Source: Pelagibacterium flavum
GTDB taxonomy: Bacteria > Pseudomonadota > Alphaproteobacteria > Rhizobiales > Devosiaceae
Reading direction: 5' to 3'
DNA: 64,000 nucleotides
Assembly (NCBI RefSeq): GCF_025854335.1
Contig: NZ_CP107716.1
Coordinates: 923,001 to 987,000 of the forward strand
The notes below the pieces were generated by a model that had not been told where the DNA came from, did not search any database, and was given only the letters and a program-made list of their open reading frames with translations. Each line of letters starts with the position of its first letter. The first letter of the stretch is position 1. Shown piece by piece: positions 47,155-56,421 of this stretch. Made by a program: the position numbers and the translations under genes.

Positions 47155-48348
47155 ATGACTTTGCCGCTCGAAGGTATGCGCGTGCTCGATGTCAGCCAGG
47201 TTATGGCCGGGCCGTTCTGCTGCATGATGCTCGGTGACATGGGTGCGGACGTTATCAAGATCGAACCGCCCGTCACAGGAGACCAGACGCGCCGTTCGAT
47301 GGGCTTTCGGCTCAATAGTGACGACAGCCCCGGTTTTCTCGCTCTCAATCGCAACAAGCGCAGCATTGCGATCAATCTCAAATCCAAGGCCGGTCTCGAG
47401 ATATTCTACCGGCTGGTGGAAACCGCCGATGTCCTTGTCGAGAACAACCGGCCCGGCGTCGCAAAACGCCTCGGCATCGATTACGAGACCGTGCGCAAGA
47501 TCAACCCGAGGCTGATCTATGCCTCCATTTCGGGCTTCGGCCAAACCGGCCCTTATGCGGACAGGCCCGGATTCGATCTGATCGCGCAGGCCATGTCGGG
47601 CGTATTGAGCGTCACGGGATCCCCGGGCGGGGAGCCGGTCAAGTCGAGCGTTCCGGTTGGTGATCTGGGTGCCGGTCTTTTCACAATCTATGGCATTCTC
47701 AGCGCTTATATCGGGCGCCAGACGAGCGGGGTCGGTCAATATATCGATTCCTCGCTGATCGAAGCGGCAATGGCGCTTTCGGTCTGGGAAGTCACCGAAT
47801 TCTGGGGCACGGGCAAGGTGCCCCAGCCACTTGGAACGGCCAATCGCATGAGCGCGCCCTATCAGGCGGTCAAGGCGAGCGATGGCTATATCGTTGTCGG
47901 TGCCGCCAACCAAAAACTCTGGAAGGCGTTCTGTGATGTTCTGGGGCGGCCCGAATTGTTCGAAGATCCGCGTTTTGCCTCCAATGTGGAGCGGCTTGCC
48001 AACCGCGCCGAGTTGATTGCGGAATTCGAGCCGATCTTTGCAACAAAACCCGCCGAACACTGGGTTTCAGCATTGCTGGCGGCGGGCGTTCCGGCTGCGC
48101 CTGTCAACAATTTTGAGGAATCGCTTGGCAGCGAGCACGCCAAGGTGCGCGAGATGGTCATGGAAATCGATCATCCGGCGGAAGGTAAGATCAAGGCGCT
48201 CGGCTTTCCGGTCAAGATGCGCGGCACGCCACAGGAAGTCCGCTATCCGCCACCAATGCTGGGCGAGCATCGTGACCAGATCCTCGCTGAAATCGGATTG
48301 AGCGGCAAGGTCGAGGACCTTGAGGCGGGGGATGCGTTCTCGAAATGA
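47155..48348 (+). CDS. CaiB/BaiF family CoA-transferase
   Basis: Type III CoA-transferase of 397 aa that moves CoA between acyl groups. The N-terminus LEGMRVLDVSQVMAGPFCCM and the following GADVIKIEPP are family signatures; the catalytic Asp is expected in ADRPGFDLIAQAMSG. ATG 47155 has GGGAGG upstream, and the frame is open to 47074. It heads the long operon, with the crotonase start overlapping its stop. It probably activates the imported acid to a CoA thioester; donor and acceptor are unknown. Confidence 0.9.
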   Translation: MTLPLEGMRVLDVSQVMAGPFCCMMLGDMGADVIKIEPPVTGDQTRRSMGFRLNSDDSPGFLALNRNKRSIAINLKSKAGLEIFYRLVETADVLVENNRPGVAKRLGIDYETVRKINPRLIYASISGFGQTGPYADRPGFDLIAQAMSGVLSVTGSPGGEPVKSSVPVGDLGAGLFTIYGILSAYIGRQTSGVGQYIDSSLIEAAMALSVWEVTEFWGTGKVPQPLGTANRMSAPYQAVKASDGYIVVGAANQKLWKAFCDVLGRPELFEDPRFASNVERLANRAELIAEFEPIFATKPAEHWVSALLAAGVPAAPVNNFEESLGSEHAKVREMVMEIDHPAEGKIKALGFPVKMRGTPQEVRYPPPMLGEHRDQILAEIGLSGKVEDLEAGDAFSK

Positions 48349-49118
48349 GCAGCGGAACCGTCAGACTGGATATTGTAGGGTCGGTTGCAAGGGTCACTTT
48401 CGACCGCCCCGAAGCGCGCAACGCCATGACCTGGGCGATGTATGAGCAGCTCGAAGCGGCCTGCGACCGCATTGCGGCCGAACCGGCATTGCGTTGCGCA
48501 ATATTGCGCGGGGCGGGCGGCAAGGCATTCGTCGCCGGCACCGATATTGCCCAGTTCACGGCATTCACAGGCGCCGAGGATGGCATTCGTTACGAGGACG
48601 CCATGGAGCCGATATTGTCCAAGCTGGCCGGGCTGCCGGTTCCGACCCTTGCCGTCGTCGAGGGCTGGGCGGTGGGTGGCGGACTGGCGCTGGCGTCGCT
48701 CTGCGATCTGCGCATTGCAACAGATGATGCGCGGTTCGGTCTACCCATTGCCCGTACGCTCGGCAATTGCCTTTCAATGCGCAATGTGGCGCGGCTCAAT
48801 GCCCTGCTCGGACCGGCGCGTATCAAGCGCATCGTCATGCTGGCCGAAATGCTGGGCGCCGAGGAACTCAAGGCCTGCGGCTATCTCGCCGATGTCGCAT
48901 CACGCGAGACGCTCGATGAGAAGGTATCCGCGCTCGTTGAAAAGATTTTGTCGCACGCGCCGCTCACCTTGCGCGTGACCAAGCAGGCCCTGTTGCGGCT
49001 CGAAGGCGAAATGCCTGCCGACCGCGATCTGATCGAGACCTGCTACGGCAGCAATGATTTCAAGCTCGGTGTCGCCGGGTTCGGAACCAAGACGGTTCCG
49101 GACTGGACGGGGTCATAG
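48345..49118 (+). CDS. Crotonase-superfamily protein lacking both hydratase glutamates
   Basis: Enoyl-CoA hydratase/isomerase-like protein of 257 aa, overlapping the CoA-transferase gene as ATGA. The oxyanion-hole parts are present: KAFVAGTDIAQF and AVGGGLALASLCD. By alignment to rat crotonase, Glu144 (in GGGCEL) is Ala here (GGGLAL), and Glu164 (in GQPEI) is replaced in GLPIARTLG. Normal hydration is therefore unlikely; isomerase, hydrolase or decarboxylase chemistry should be considered. Substrate is presumably the CoA ester made by its neighbour. Confidence 0.85.
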   Translation: MSSGTVRLDIVGSVARVTFDRPEARNAMTWAMYEQLEAACDRIAAEPALRCAILRGAGGKAFVAGTDIAQFTAFTGAEDGIRYEDAMEPILSKLAGLPVPTLAVVEGWAVGGGLALASLCDLRIATDDARFGLPIARTLGNCLSMRNVARLNALLGPARIKRIVMLAEMLGAEELKACGYLADVASRETLDEKVSALVEKILSHAPLTLRVTKQALLRLEGEMPADRDLIETCYGSNDFKLGVAGFGTKTVPDWTGS

Positions 49119-49186
49119 CGGGCGAACGTGCCGATGGCCGCCTTGGGGAAGTCGGCCAAAACGGAGACATCAACAAGGAGGAAACG

Positions 49187-50260
49187 ATGTCCAAGACCAG
49201 AATACCAAAGGACTTTCTAATCGCAGGCATGGCCGTAGCGCTCGGCCTTTCCGTCATACCCGCCTTTGCGCAGGACTTCGAGGAAGTGACCTTCGTTGTC
49301 GGCAACAATCTGTTCTCGACCCCTGCCTTCATCGCCGTTGAGAACGGATACTGGGTCGATCGCGGTCTCAATGTGCAGCTGCGCCTTGTGGGCAGCGGAC
49401 GTGAAATCACCCAGGCGCTCAATGCGGGTGAGGCCGAATTGGGCGGCGCCAATATGGGCACGACCACGGCCAGTGCACGTGCCAGCGGCAACATGCTCAA
49501 GGGCGTGATCCCCTATTACAACAACGCGCTCTATATCTCGATTGCCGGCGGGCGCGGTATTGTTGGTCGTGCTGACAGCGGCATCACCAGCGATCCTTCC
49601 TCATTTGTCGGCAAGACGGTTGGCAGCCTCAATGGCAGCACGCAGGAAGTCTATCTGCGCCAGTTCCTCGCCTCTGGCGGGGTCGCCTATGAGGACGTCG
49701 AGGTTATCAATGTTCCGGTGCCGGACATGCCGATCAGCCTCGCGCAGGGACTTGTCGATGCCACGGTGCCCTGGGAGCCCTATCTCAGCCAGAGCCTGCG
49801 TGAACTTGGCGACAATGGCGTCGAGGTGAGCCGTGCTGCGCCGGGTTATGTTGCCGACGTTATCGGCGTGCTGGCCAATGAGGAATTCATCGCCGCTAAC
49901 CCCGAACTGCTCGAGCAGTTTGCGCTCGGCATGCTCGAAGCGACCCGGTTCGTGCGTCAGAACCCCGAGGATGCGGCACAGATCGCCACCTATTATCTCG
50001 ACGGTCTCAATCTCGATGATGCTTCGTCGGGCATTCGCTACATGTCCTGGGACCCGCGCATTTCGATCTGCACCGATGAAGGTCTGATGCAGACAGGCAA
50101 TGAGATGATCGAAGACGGGCTAATCGTTGCCGATCCGTTTGTCGCCGAAGATTTCGCGGACCGCGCTGTGCTCGACAAGGTGCTCGGTGAAAATCCGGAA
50201 TTGACCAGCGATCTGGCGGCTCTGCCGACCGATCTGGCTGATTGTCAGGGCGCGCTCTAG
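49187..50260 (+). CDS. ABC transporter substrate-binding protein (SsuA/NMT1-like)
   Basis: Periplasmic binding protein of 357 aa. The signal peptide spans about residues 1-28, ending IPAFAQ. The mature protein opens EEVTFVVGNNLFSTPAFIAVENGYWVDRGL, the pattern of the taurine/sulfonate/thiamine-precursor binding group, with GGANMGTTTASA and GKTVGSLNGSTQEVYLRQ later. AAGGAGG precedes the ATG. Ligand unknown; the same transporter class also serves sulfonates, nitrate and aromatic acids. A strong hairpin covers its stop codon. Confidence 0.88.
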   Translation: MSKTRIPKDFLIAGMAVALGLSVIPAFAQDFEEVTFVVGNNLFSTPAFIAVENGYWVDRGLNVQLRLVGSGREITQALNAGEAELGGANMGTTTASARASGNMLKGVIPYYNNALYISIAGGRGIVGRADSGITSDPSSFVGKTVGSLNGSTQEVYLRQFLASGGVAYEDVEVINVPVPDMPISLAQGLVDATVPWEPYLSQSLRELGDNGVEVSRAAPGYVADVIGVLANEEFIAANPELLEQFALGMLEATRFVRQNPEDAAQIATYYLDGLNLDDASSGIRYMSWDPRISICTDEGLMQTGNEMIEDGLIVADPFVAEDFADRAVLDKVLGENPELTSDLAALPTDLADCQGAL

Positions 50261-50269
50261 CGCCCTGAC
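50244..50269 (+). other. Hairpin across the stop codon of the binding-protein gene
   Basis: Perfect 10-bp stem GTCAGGGCGC / GCGCCCTGAC with a 6-nt loop, enclosing the TAG. No U tract follows, so it is more likely to protect the upstream mRNA or partly attenuate than to stop transcription fully. Confidence 0.7.
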
Positions 50270-50301
50270 TACCCTTCCCCGACCACATCAAGGAGTAGAA
50301 T

Positions 50302-50760
50302 ATGGTCCCCTATGACAAGCAGGTGGTGACGGTCGTTCGCCAGGGCAATATCGGTACTGATACCGATTACGAGCCGCCCCTGCGCATCGGCTTCGGCATA
50401 AATGACAAGACGGTAGACAGTCCGAACGCGACGATGGGCCGGTCAATCCTTGTTCCTGGCGCCGGTCCCAACCCCACGCACTACCATGCCGCCAATGATG
50501 TGGTCTGGTACATCCTTTATGGCCAGGTCAAACTCTGGCACGCCAAATCGGACGCGGCCGACCGTCAGGAAGTCATGCTGCAGGCTGGCGATTTCGTTTA
50601 TGTGCCGGCCGGTGCCATTCATGTGATCTCGAACGCTTCGGAGACCGAAGAGGCTTCGCTGATCTTCTGCTATATCGGTGTACCCAACACCGATGCGGCC
50701 AAGACCGTGTGGCTTACCGAAGACGGCACGGCTCCAATCGAGAAAAAAGCCAGCGCCTAA
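50302..50760 (+). CDS. Cupin-domain protein
   Basis: A 152-aa single-cupin protein. The two cupin motifs are [23 protein letters not shown], with the H-x-H metal ligands and a downstream acidic or hydrophobic position, and [18 protein letters not shown] with the second His. Metal binding is therefore expected. It could be a small dioxygenase, isomerase or sensor. Located between the binding protein and the transporter ATPase genes in the same operon. Confidence 0.82.
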   Translation: MVPYDKQVVTVVRQGNIGTDTDYEPPLRIGFGINDKTVDSPNATMGRSILVPGAGPNPTHYHAANDVVWYILYGQVKLWHAKSDAADRQEVMLQAGDFVYVPAGAIHVISNASETEEASLIFCYIGVPNTDAAKTVWLTEDGTAPIEKKASA

Positions 50761-50770
50761 GGAGGCTGCA

Positions 50771-51604
50771 ATGAGCGAGACCCTCGCCCGCGACAAGATC
50801 GTCGTTGAAAACTTCCAGCACATCTTCGAGACGGCCGACGGTCCCGTTCAGGCCACCGGCAAGATCGATCTCGAAATTCCCGCGGCCCAGTTCGTGACCC
50901 TTGTGGGTCCGAGCGGCTGCGGCAAGACAACACTGCTCAAGGCCATAGCGGGGTTCATAAACCCGACGCATGGCCGAATCCTGTGCAATGGGGAGCCTGT
51001 TACCGGTCCCGGCCGCGATCGCGGCGTGGTGTTCCAGGAACTGGCGATACTGCCCTGGCGCACGGTGCGGCGGAACATTGCTCACGGGCTTGAAATCGCA
51101 CGTGTGCAGCAGACGGAAATCGATACAGCGGTCGACCGGCTGATTTCACTGACCGGGCTGACCGGGTTCGAGGATCGCTATCCTCACGAATTGTCCGGCG
51201 GCATGAAGCAGCGCGTGGCGGTTGCGCGGACATGGGCCGCCGACCCCGACATCATCCTGATGGACGAGCCGTTCGCGGCGGTCGATGCGATGACGCGCCT
51301 CACCTTGCAGGAAGAGCTCGCCTCGCTGAGCTATTCGACCAAAAAGACGGTATTCTTCATCACCCACTCGGTCGATGAGGCCGTGTTCCTTGCCGACCGA
51401 GTCCTTGTCATGAGCCGGCGGCCAGGAACCATCAAGGCCAGCATCGACGTGCCGCGGCGCAAGCCGGGCGGGCGCGACTGGGAAAGCTTTACTACCGACA
51501 CCGAGATGCAGACCATCGTCGAACGCGTGCTGCGTCTGGTCCGCGAGGAAAAGGCCGAACAGTCCCAGGCGTCCAAACCCAAAACACTGGAGGCGGTGGG
51601 ATGA
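50771..51604 (+). CDS. ABC transporter ATP-binding protein (SsuB/TauB-like)
   Basis: ATPase of the importer, 277 aa. Walker A is GPSGCGKT, signature LSGGMKQR, Walker B ILMDEPF and the switch His in [15 protein letters not shown] precedes ATG 50771; the frame is open farther upstream inside the cupin gene. The permease gene overlaps its end as ATGA. Pairs with two permeases, which is unusual for the SsuABC class, where one permease gene is the norm. Confidence 0.9.
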   Translation: MSETLARDKIVVENFQHIFETADGPVQATGKIDLEIPAAQFVTLVGPSGCGKTTLLKAIAGFINPTHGRILCNGEPVTGPGRDRGVVFQELAILPWRTVRRNIAHGLEIARVQQTEIDTAVDRLISLTGLTGFEDRYPHELSGGMKQRVAVARTWAADPDIILMDEPFAAVDAMTRLTLQEELASLSYSTKKTVFFITHSVDEAVFLADRVLVMSRRPGTIKASIDVPRRKPGGRDWESFTTDTEMQTIVERVLRLVREEKAEQSQASKPKTLEAVG

Positions 51605-52434
51605 GTTCGGTGGGTACATCGAACCCGCGTACGGTCACGGCATTCGATCCGTTCAGGATTGGCGGTTTCAGCCTCGTCGCGGGACGATTCAAATTCCTTT
51701 TGCCTTTCGCGGTGCTGATCGCGATCTGGTGGGGCATCAAGATCGCGTTCGGATTGTCCGACCGGGTTCTGGTCTCGCCCCCCGATGTTCTGACGGCGCT
51801 CTGGACCCTGTTCTCGCGCGGCATTCTCGCCGACTACGCATCGACAAGTCTTTATGCGATCGGGATTTCGATCGTGATCTCGACGCTGGTCGGGGTGCCT
51901 TTGGGCTTTGCGGTGGGCGCCAACAAATATGCGGCGCGATCGCTGGATCTTTTCCTGCGCTTTTTCCAGGGCGTGTCGGGCATTTCCTGGCTGCCGCTGG
52001 CCATCATTTGGTTCGGCTTCTCCCAGACCACCGTACTCGTAATCGTCGTCTATACGCTCGTCGTGCCGGTTATCTTCAATACCATGATCGGGGTGCGCTC
52101 GATTCCGCGCGAATATGCGCTGGCTCTGCGCACGCTGGGGGCCGGGCGCCTCCGGGTGGTCAAGGATGTCTATCTTCCGGGTGCCTTGCCGAGCATCCTT
52201 GTCGGGCTGCGGCTGGGCATGGGCTATGGCTGGCGCGCCCTGATCGCCGCGGAAATGCTGGTGCGTGAAGGCGGCCTTGGCGACCTCATCTTCGGGGCGA
52301 GGACCTTTGGCCAGATCGACCGCATCATGGGCGGCATGATCATTATCGGCCTGCTCTACATCATCGTGGACCGACTGATCGTTCAGCCGATCGAGGAATT
52401 GACCTTCGCACGCTGGGGGGTAATCCAGAAATGA
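51601..52434 (+). CDS. ABC transporter permease 1
   Basis: Inner-membrane permease of 277 aa, SsuC/TauC type, with about six helices. The coupling loop with the EAA-type motif reads [37 protein letters not shown] (key ALRTLGAG and PGALPSI). Overlaps the ATPase gene at its start and the second permease at its end, each by ATGA. It likely pairs with permease 2 as a heterodimer. Confidence 0.9.
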   Translation: MSSVGTSNPRTVTAFDPFRIGGFSLVAGRFKFLLPFAVLIAIWWGIKIAFGLSDRVLVSPPDVLTALWTLFSRGILADYASTSLYAIGISIVISTLVGVPLGFAVGANKYAARSLDLFLRFFQGVSGISWLPLAIIWFGFSQTTVLVIVVYTLVVPVIFNTMIGVRSIPREYALALRTLGAGRLRVVKDVYLPGALPSILVGLRLGMGYGWRALIAAEMLVREGGLGDLIFGARTFGQIDRIMGGMIIIGLLYIIVDRLIVQPIEELTFARWGVIQK

Positions 52435-53252
52435 CCAATATCAGCGCAAACCGCCGCGCGGGATTGACTTCGCGCGAAATCGTCTGGTTCCTCTTGCCTG
52501 CCTTGCCCTTCGTGCTGCTTGCCCTTGGCTGGACGCTCTACTGGGGTATTGCCAAGCCCAATATCGGGACGCTGCCGCCCATCTGGACGGTGTTCACGAC
52601 ACTCTGGCAGATTACGGCAAGCGGTGAGCTGTTCGCTCATATCATTGCCAGTCTCGGGCGTCTGCTCGCCGGCGTCTCAGTCGGCATCATTTCAGGTGTG
52701 CTGCTCGGATTTGTCGTCGGGCTGAACAAGAGGGCATCGGACTTCTTTTATCCGCTGGTCATCTTTTTCAGCGCCATTTCGGGCATTGTCTGGCTGCCGC
52801 TTGTGATCGGCTGGCTTGGTCTCGGGGCCTCGCTGTTCATATTCCTGATCTGGAACACGGTGTTTTTCCTCGTGTTCCAGAACACGGTGCTCGGCGTGCA
52901 GCTGGTGCCGAATGTTCTCGAGCTTGGCGTCAGAACGCTGGGCGGCAGCCGTTTGCACACCATTCTCAACGTCACGGCCTATGGGGCGCTGCCCTATATC
53001 CTTTCGGGCATCCGGTCAGGGATCGGGTTCGGCTGGCGTGCGCTGATCGCTGCGGAACTTGTGGGTGCATCGTCGGGTCTTGGCCAGATGATTTTCCGGG
53101 CCGCCGAGTTTCACAGGGCCGATATCATTCTTGCCGGCTGTATCGTCATCGGCCTCCTCAGTCTCCTGATGGACCGCCTTCTGCTCGTGCCGCTGGAACG
53201 CCGCACGATCGAGCGCTGGGGCCTCGTTTCCCCGTCTGCAAAAGGAGCATGA
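52431..53252 (+). CDS. ABC transporter permease 2
   Basis: Second SsuC-type permease, 273 aa. The coupling motif reads GVRTLGGSRLHTILNVTAYGALPYILSGI. It starts in an ATGA overlap with permease 1. Sequence clearly differs from permease 1, so the importer is probably a heterodimer rather than carrying a recent duplicate. About six membrane helices. Confidence 0.9.
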   Translation: MTNISANRRAGLTSREIVWFLLPALPFVLLALGWTLYWGIAKPNIGTLPPIWTVFTTLWQITASGELFAHIIASLGRLLAGVSVGIISGVLLGFVVGLNKRASDFFYPLVIFFSAISGIVWLPLVIGWLGLGASLFIFLIWNTVFFLVFQNTVLGVQLVPNVLELGVRTLGGSRLHTILNVTAYGALPYILSGIRSGIGFGWRALIAAELVGASSGLGQMIFRAAEFHRADIILAGCIVIGLLSLLMDRLLLVPLERRTIERWGLVSPSAKGA

Positions 53253-53255
53253 TCC

Positions 53256-53609
53256 ATGTCTGGCAATAGTGCACAGAAATTGCGGCGCAGGATCTTCAAC
53301 GTTTCGACCGGCAAACTTGCCATCGGCGTTCTCCTGATCTGGGGGATCATCTCGGGTCAGGGCCTTGCGGGGTACCTCACCAAGGACAGCCGGCTGTCGC
53401 CGGGTCTGTTGGGACAGGATGCGGTGGATGTCGTTGTCGTTCTCGATTTTGCGCCCGAACGGTTCCATAACGAGCAGATCGCGCGTTACGGCGTGTTCAG
53501 CGGCAGGGATGGCGACGTCACCCGGTTCAGGCTCCGAAACGTATCTCCCGGGCAGCTCGAAGCGCTTTCCAGCCTCGTGTGGATTTCAAGGATCGAGCCT
53601 CTGACATGA
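53256..53609 (+). CDS. Orphan 117-aa protein with signal anchor
   Basis: Unrecognised protein beginning 3 nt after permease 2. A basic N-terminus (SAQKLRRRIFN) precedes a hydrophobic helix (about residues 20-42, KLAIGVLLIWGIISGQGLAG), followed by a roughly 70-residue domain of alternating beta-like strands (DAVDVVVVLDFAPERFHNEQI; VTRFRLRNVSPGQLEALSSL). The fold suggests a small ferredoxin-like periplasmic domain. MFS starts in its stop codon. Because it sits inside the transporter genes it may be an accessory component. Confidence 0.7.
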   Translation: MSGNSAQKLRRRIFNVSTGKLAIGVLLIWGIISGQGLAGYLTKDSRLSPGLLGQDAVDVVVVLDFAPERFHNEQIARYGVFSGRDGDVTRFRLRNVSPGQLEALSSLVWISRIEPLT

Positions 53610-54784
53610 GCGAGATCGTAGTGGGTGGTCCCGCTGCGCTCGGGTTGGCTCTCGGCGCGCAGACGACGGTGATGCTGCCCGTATTTCTACTCGGATCGCT
53701 CTCACCGCTGATTATGGCGGATGTCGGGATTGATGCTTTCGGTCTCGGGATGGGCGTGGGGCTGTTCTATGCCGCCGCCGCGCTCGGTTCGGCGCTGCTT
53801 GCGCCGCTGGCCGATCGTGCCGATGCCTGGAAAGTCACTCGGTATTGCCTCCTGGCCGTGGCCATAGCCGGGCTGGCGATTGCAACGCTCGGCAGTGCGG
53901 CCTGGATCATCTTTGCCGGCCTTCTGGTCTCGGGATTGACGAACGGCGTCATCCAGCCAGCGACCAATGTCGTCGTCTCCCGTTTCGTGCCGGCTGCCCG
54001 GCAGGGGCTGGCGTTCGGGATCAAGCAGTCCTCGATACCGCTCGCCACCATGCTGGGTGGATTTGCCGTGCCGGTCATAGGGGTCAGTCTGGGCTGGAAA
54101 TGGGCCTATGCCATCGCGGCGCTGACGGCACTGCTCGTTGCCGCATTGCTACCCAAACGCCGTGAGGGAACGAGGAGTTCAAGCAGCACGAAAGGGCGCT
54201 TGCTGCCCTGGCATATGCTGATTCTTCTGGCGGTCATGTCCGGGCTTGGCGCCGCAAGTGCCAATTCGATGGCGGCGTTTCTCGCGCCATCAATGGTGGC
54301 GGGCGGGCATTCGGCGGAAATCGCAGGGATCGTTCTGGCGCTCGGCAGCGCCGTATCGATCAGCGTAAGGCTGGGCATGGGATATGCCGCGGACAGAGGC
54401 GCAGTGCCGCTTCTGCCGAGCGTTGCAATCCTTTTTGCCGGTGGCGCTTTCGCATATGTGCTTTTGACACTCTCGACGGCATTGCCGGTCTTCATCGTCG
54501 GTTCGCTGCTTGCCTTCGGGATGGGCTGGGGCTGGTCGGGTATTTCGGTACTTGCCATCGTTCGCGCCAACCTGGGCGCGGCAGGTTCCGCCACCGGGGT
54601 CACCCAGGTCGGGGTGTTTTCAGGCGCTGTTCTGGGGCCGATGAGTTTTGGCTGGCTGGCGGTCAATGCCGGCTATCCGGCGGCATGGGCCATGATGGGC
54701 ATAATGACTTTCGCGGCGGCGTGCTGCGCTGTGGGCAGCGAATATCTGGTTTCGCGACATCTGGCTGCGGGGGCCGCGCAATGA
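53606..54784 (+). CDS. MFS permease
   Basis: Twelve-helix transporter of 392 aa. The loop 2-3 motif is degenerate (LAPLADRADAWKV). A second motif reads GRTLGM-like only weakly, but PALGLALGAQTTVMLPVFLLG and GIKQSSIPLATMLGGFAVPVIG fit the sugar-acid or organic-acid MFS branch. ATG 53606 overlaps the preceding stop. The next gene starts in its own stop. A second transporter in the same operon as an ABC importer suggests uptake of a related compound or export of a by-product. Confidence 0.88.
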   Translation: MSEIVVGGPAALGLALGAQTTVMLPVFLLGSLSPLIMADVGIDAFGLGMGVGLFYAAAALGSALLAPLADRADAWKVTRYCLLAVAIAGLAIATLGSAAWIIFAGLLVSGLTNGVIQPATNVVVSRFVPAARQGLAFGIKQSSIPLATMLGGFAVPVIGVSLGWKWAYAIAALTALLVAALLPKRREGTRSSSSTKGRLLPWHMLILLAVMSGLGAASANSMAAFLAPSMVAGGHSAEIAGIVLALGSAVSISVRLGMGYAADRGAVPLLPSVAILFAGGAFAYVLLTLSTALPVFIVGSLLAFGMGWGWSGISVLAIVRANLGAAGSATGVTQVGVFSGAVLGPMSFGWLAVNAGYPAAWAMMGIMTFAAACCAVGSEYLVSRHLAAGAAQ

Positions 54785-55617
54785 TCGACGCGCATCTTCA
54801 TTTCTGGAATGCCGAGCATGCGGTGCATAACTGGCCCGAAAGCGTCACCGGCAAACTCCGGTGCGCCTTCACGCCCGACGATCTCAAGCCGCAATTGGCA
54901 GAAGCGGGCGTCGAGTCCGTCGTTCTGATGCAATCGCGGAACGATTTCGAGGAATCCCTGCATTTTTCGCGTTTGGCGGGCGAGCATGATTTTATCGGTG
55001 CATTGGTGGGTTGGGTCGATCTTGCCGATCCCGACAATGTCGATGCGGCGCTCGACCGGCTTGCCCAATGCGGAAAGCTGCGCGGGGTCCGTCACCTTAT
55101 TAATTTCGAACCCGATCCCGACTGGCTGCGCGCCGATCCGGTTCAGCGCTCGGTGGCGCGGATCGCGGCGCGGGGTCTCGTCTTTGATGTGGTTCCGACA
55201 GACGACCGGAAGTTCGCGGCGGTGCTCGATCTGGCGCGCGACCATCCCGGCCTCAAGGTCCTGATCGACCATATGGGGCGGCCGCCGGTGGGGCGGGAGC
55301 GCGGCAAATGGTTCGCACAGATCGAAGCGGCCAGCGCACTCGCCAATGTCACGATCAAGCTCTCGGTTGGCCTCGATGTTCTCATTGGCTGGACGTGGTC
55401 GACCGGTGCGCTTGAGCCCTATGCGCGGCAAATCTTCGACTGTTTCGGACCCGATCGGGTGCTGGCGGCCAGCAACTGGCCGGTCGTTCTCGCTTCGGCC
55501 CCGCGCTACGCCGATCTCTGGCGCGAACTGCCCGGGCTGTTGACGCATCTTGATGACCGGCAGCGGGCTGCGGTGCTGGGCGAGAACGCCCGTGCGCTTT
55601 TTTCAATCGGATCGTGA
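54781..55617 (+). CDS. Amidohydrolase-2 family hydrolase (lactonase-like)
   Basis: Metal-dependent TIM-barrel hydrolase of 278 aa, COG3618 type, similar to L-fuconolactonase and 2-pyrone-4,6-dicarboxylate lactonase. Metal-ligand motifs are DAHLHFWN at the N-terminus, LIDHMGRPP in the middle and AASNWPV near the end. Starts in an ATGA overlap with the MFS gene. Its place before an SDR and an FAH-family enzyme resembles sugar-lactone pathways such as L-fucose or pentose oxidation, but the CoA genes upstream do not fit those. Confidence 0.85.
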   Translation: MIDAHLHFWNAEHAVHNWPESVTGKLRCAFTPDDLKPQLAEAGVESVVLMQSRNDFEESLHFSRLAGEHDFIGALVGWVDLADPDNVDAALDRLAQCGKLRGVRHLINFEPDPDWLRADPVQRSVARIAARGLVFDVVPTDDRKFAAVLDLARDHPGLKVLIDHMGRPPVGRERGKWFAQIEAASALANVTIKLSVGLDVLIGWTWSTGALEPYARQIFDCFGPDRVLAASNWPVVLASAPRYADLWRELPGLLTHLDDRQRAAVLGENARALFSIGS

Positions 55618-55625
55618 GAGCGGGA

Positions 55626-56393
55626 ATGGCGATGAATTTGTTTGATCTGGCTGGACGCAGCGTACTTGTCACCGGCGGCAGCCGGGGGCTGGGCCGGGAA
55701 ATGGCGCTGGGCTTGGCGCAGGCCGGTGCACATGTCGCGATTGCCGGGCGCAATCGGGATGAACTCGATGCGACTGTCTCCGATATCGAGGCGGCGGGTG
55801 GCAAATGCACAGCCATCAAGGCCGATCTGCTCGATGCGAATGGACCGAAATCGCTGGTAGCCAATGCCGTCTCGGCGCTGGGGTGGCTCGATATCGTTCT
55901 GCATGCGGCGGGCCATCAGGTGCGCAAGCCCCTCGCAGAGCTGTCGATCGATGAATGGGACGATATTCAGGCCATCCATCTGCGTGCCGCCTTTCTGCTC
56001 GCCCAGGGCGCCATTCGTCATTTCCGCGCCAAGGGCATGCCCGGCAAAATCGTCTTTGTCGGTTCGCTCAATTCCCATATCGGCATTGCCAATGTCGGCG
56101 CCTATGCCGCGGCCAAAAGCGGGCTTGCGGGATTGGCGCGGGTATTGTCGGCAGAAAATGCGGAAGCGGGGATTTGCGTCAATACAATCATCCCGGGCTA
56201 TTTCCACACAGCGCTCACCAATGATCTCTTCGCCGACAAGGCGCGGCACGACTGGGTGATGTCGCGCATACCCATGAAGCGGTTGGGTACGCCACAGGAC
56301 CTTGTGGGTGCCGCAATCTATTTCTCATCGCCAGCCTCCGACTATGTCACCGGCGCGGAAATCCGCGTCGATGGCGGCTGGCTTGCAACCTGA
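55626..56393 (+). CDS. Short-chain dehydrogenase/reductase
   Basis: NAD(P)-dependent oxidoreductase of 255 aa. Cofactor motif TGGSRGLGRE, structural motif LHAAGHQ (NNAG equivalent), catalytic GSLNSHIGIANVGAYAAAKSG with Ser, Tyr and Lys, and IIPGYFHTALT. It resembles the gluconate-5-dehydrogenase/FabG-like group. Starts at ATG 55626 or 55632; both lie 8-14 nt after the amidohydrolase stop. Confidence 0.9.
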   Translation: MAMNLFDLAGRSVLVTGGSRGLGREMALGLAQAGAHVAIAGRNRDELDATVSDIEAAGGKCTAIKADLLDANGPKSLVANAVSALGWLDIVLHAAGHQVRKPLAELSIDEWDDIQAIHLRAAFLLAQGAIRHFRAKGMPGKIVFVGSLNSHIGIANVGAYAAAKSGLAGLARVLSAENAEAGICVNTIIPGYFHTALTNDLFADKARHDWVMSRIPMKRLGTPQDLVGAAIYFSSPASDYVTGAEIRVDGGWLAT

Positions 56394-56421
56394 TCCAACA
56401 TTCAAAACAAAGGAGACGACA

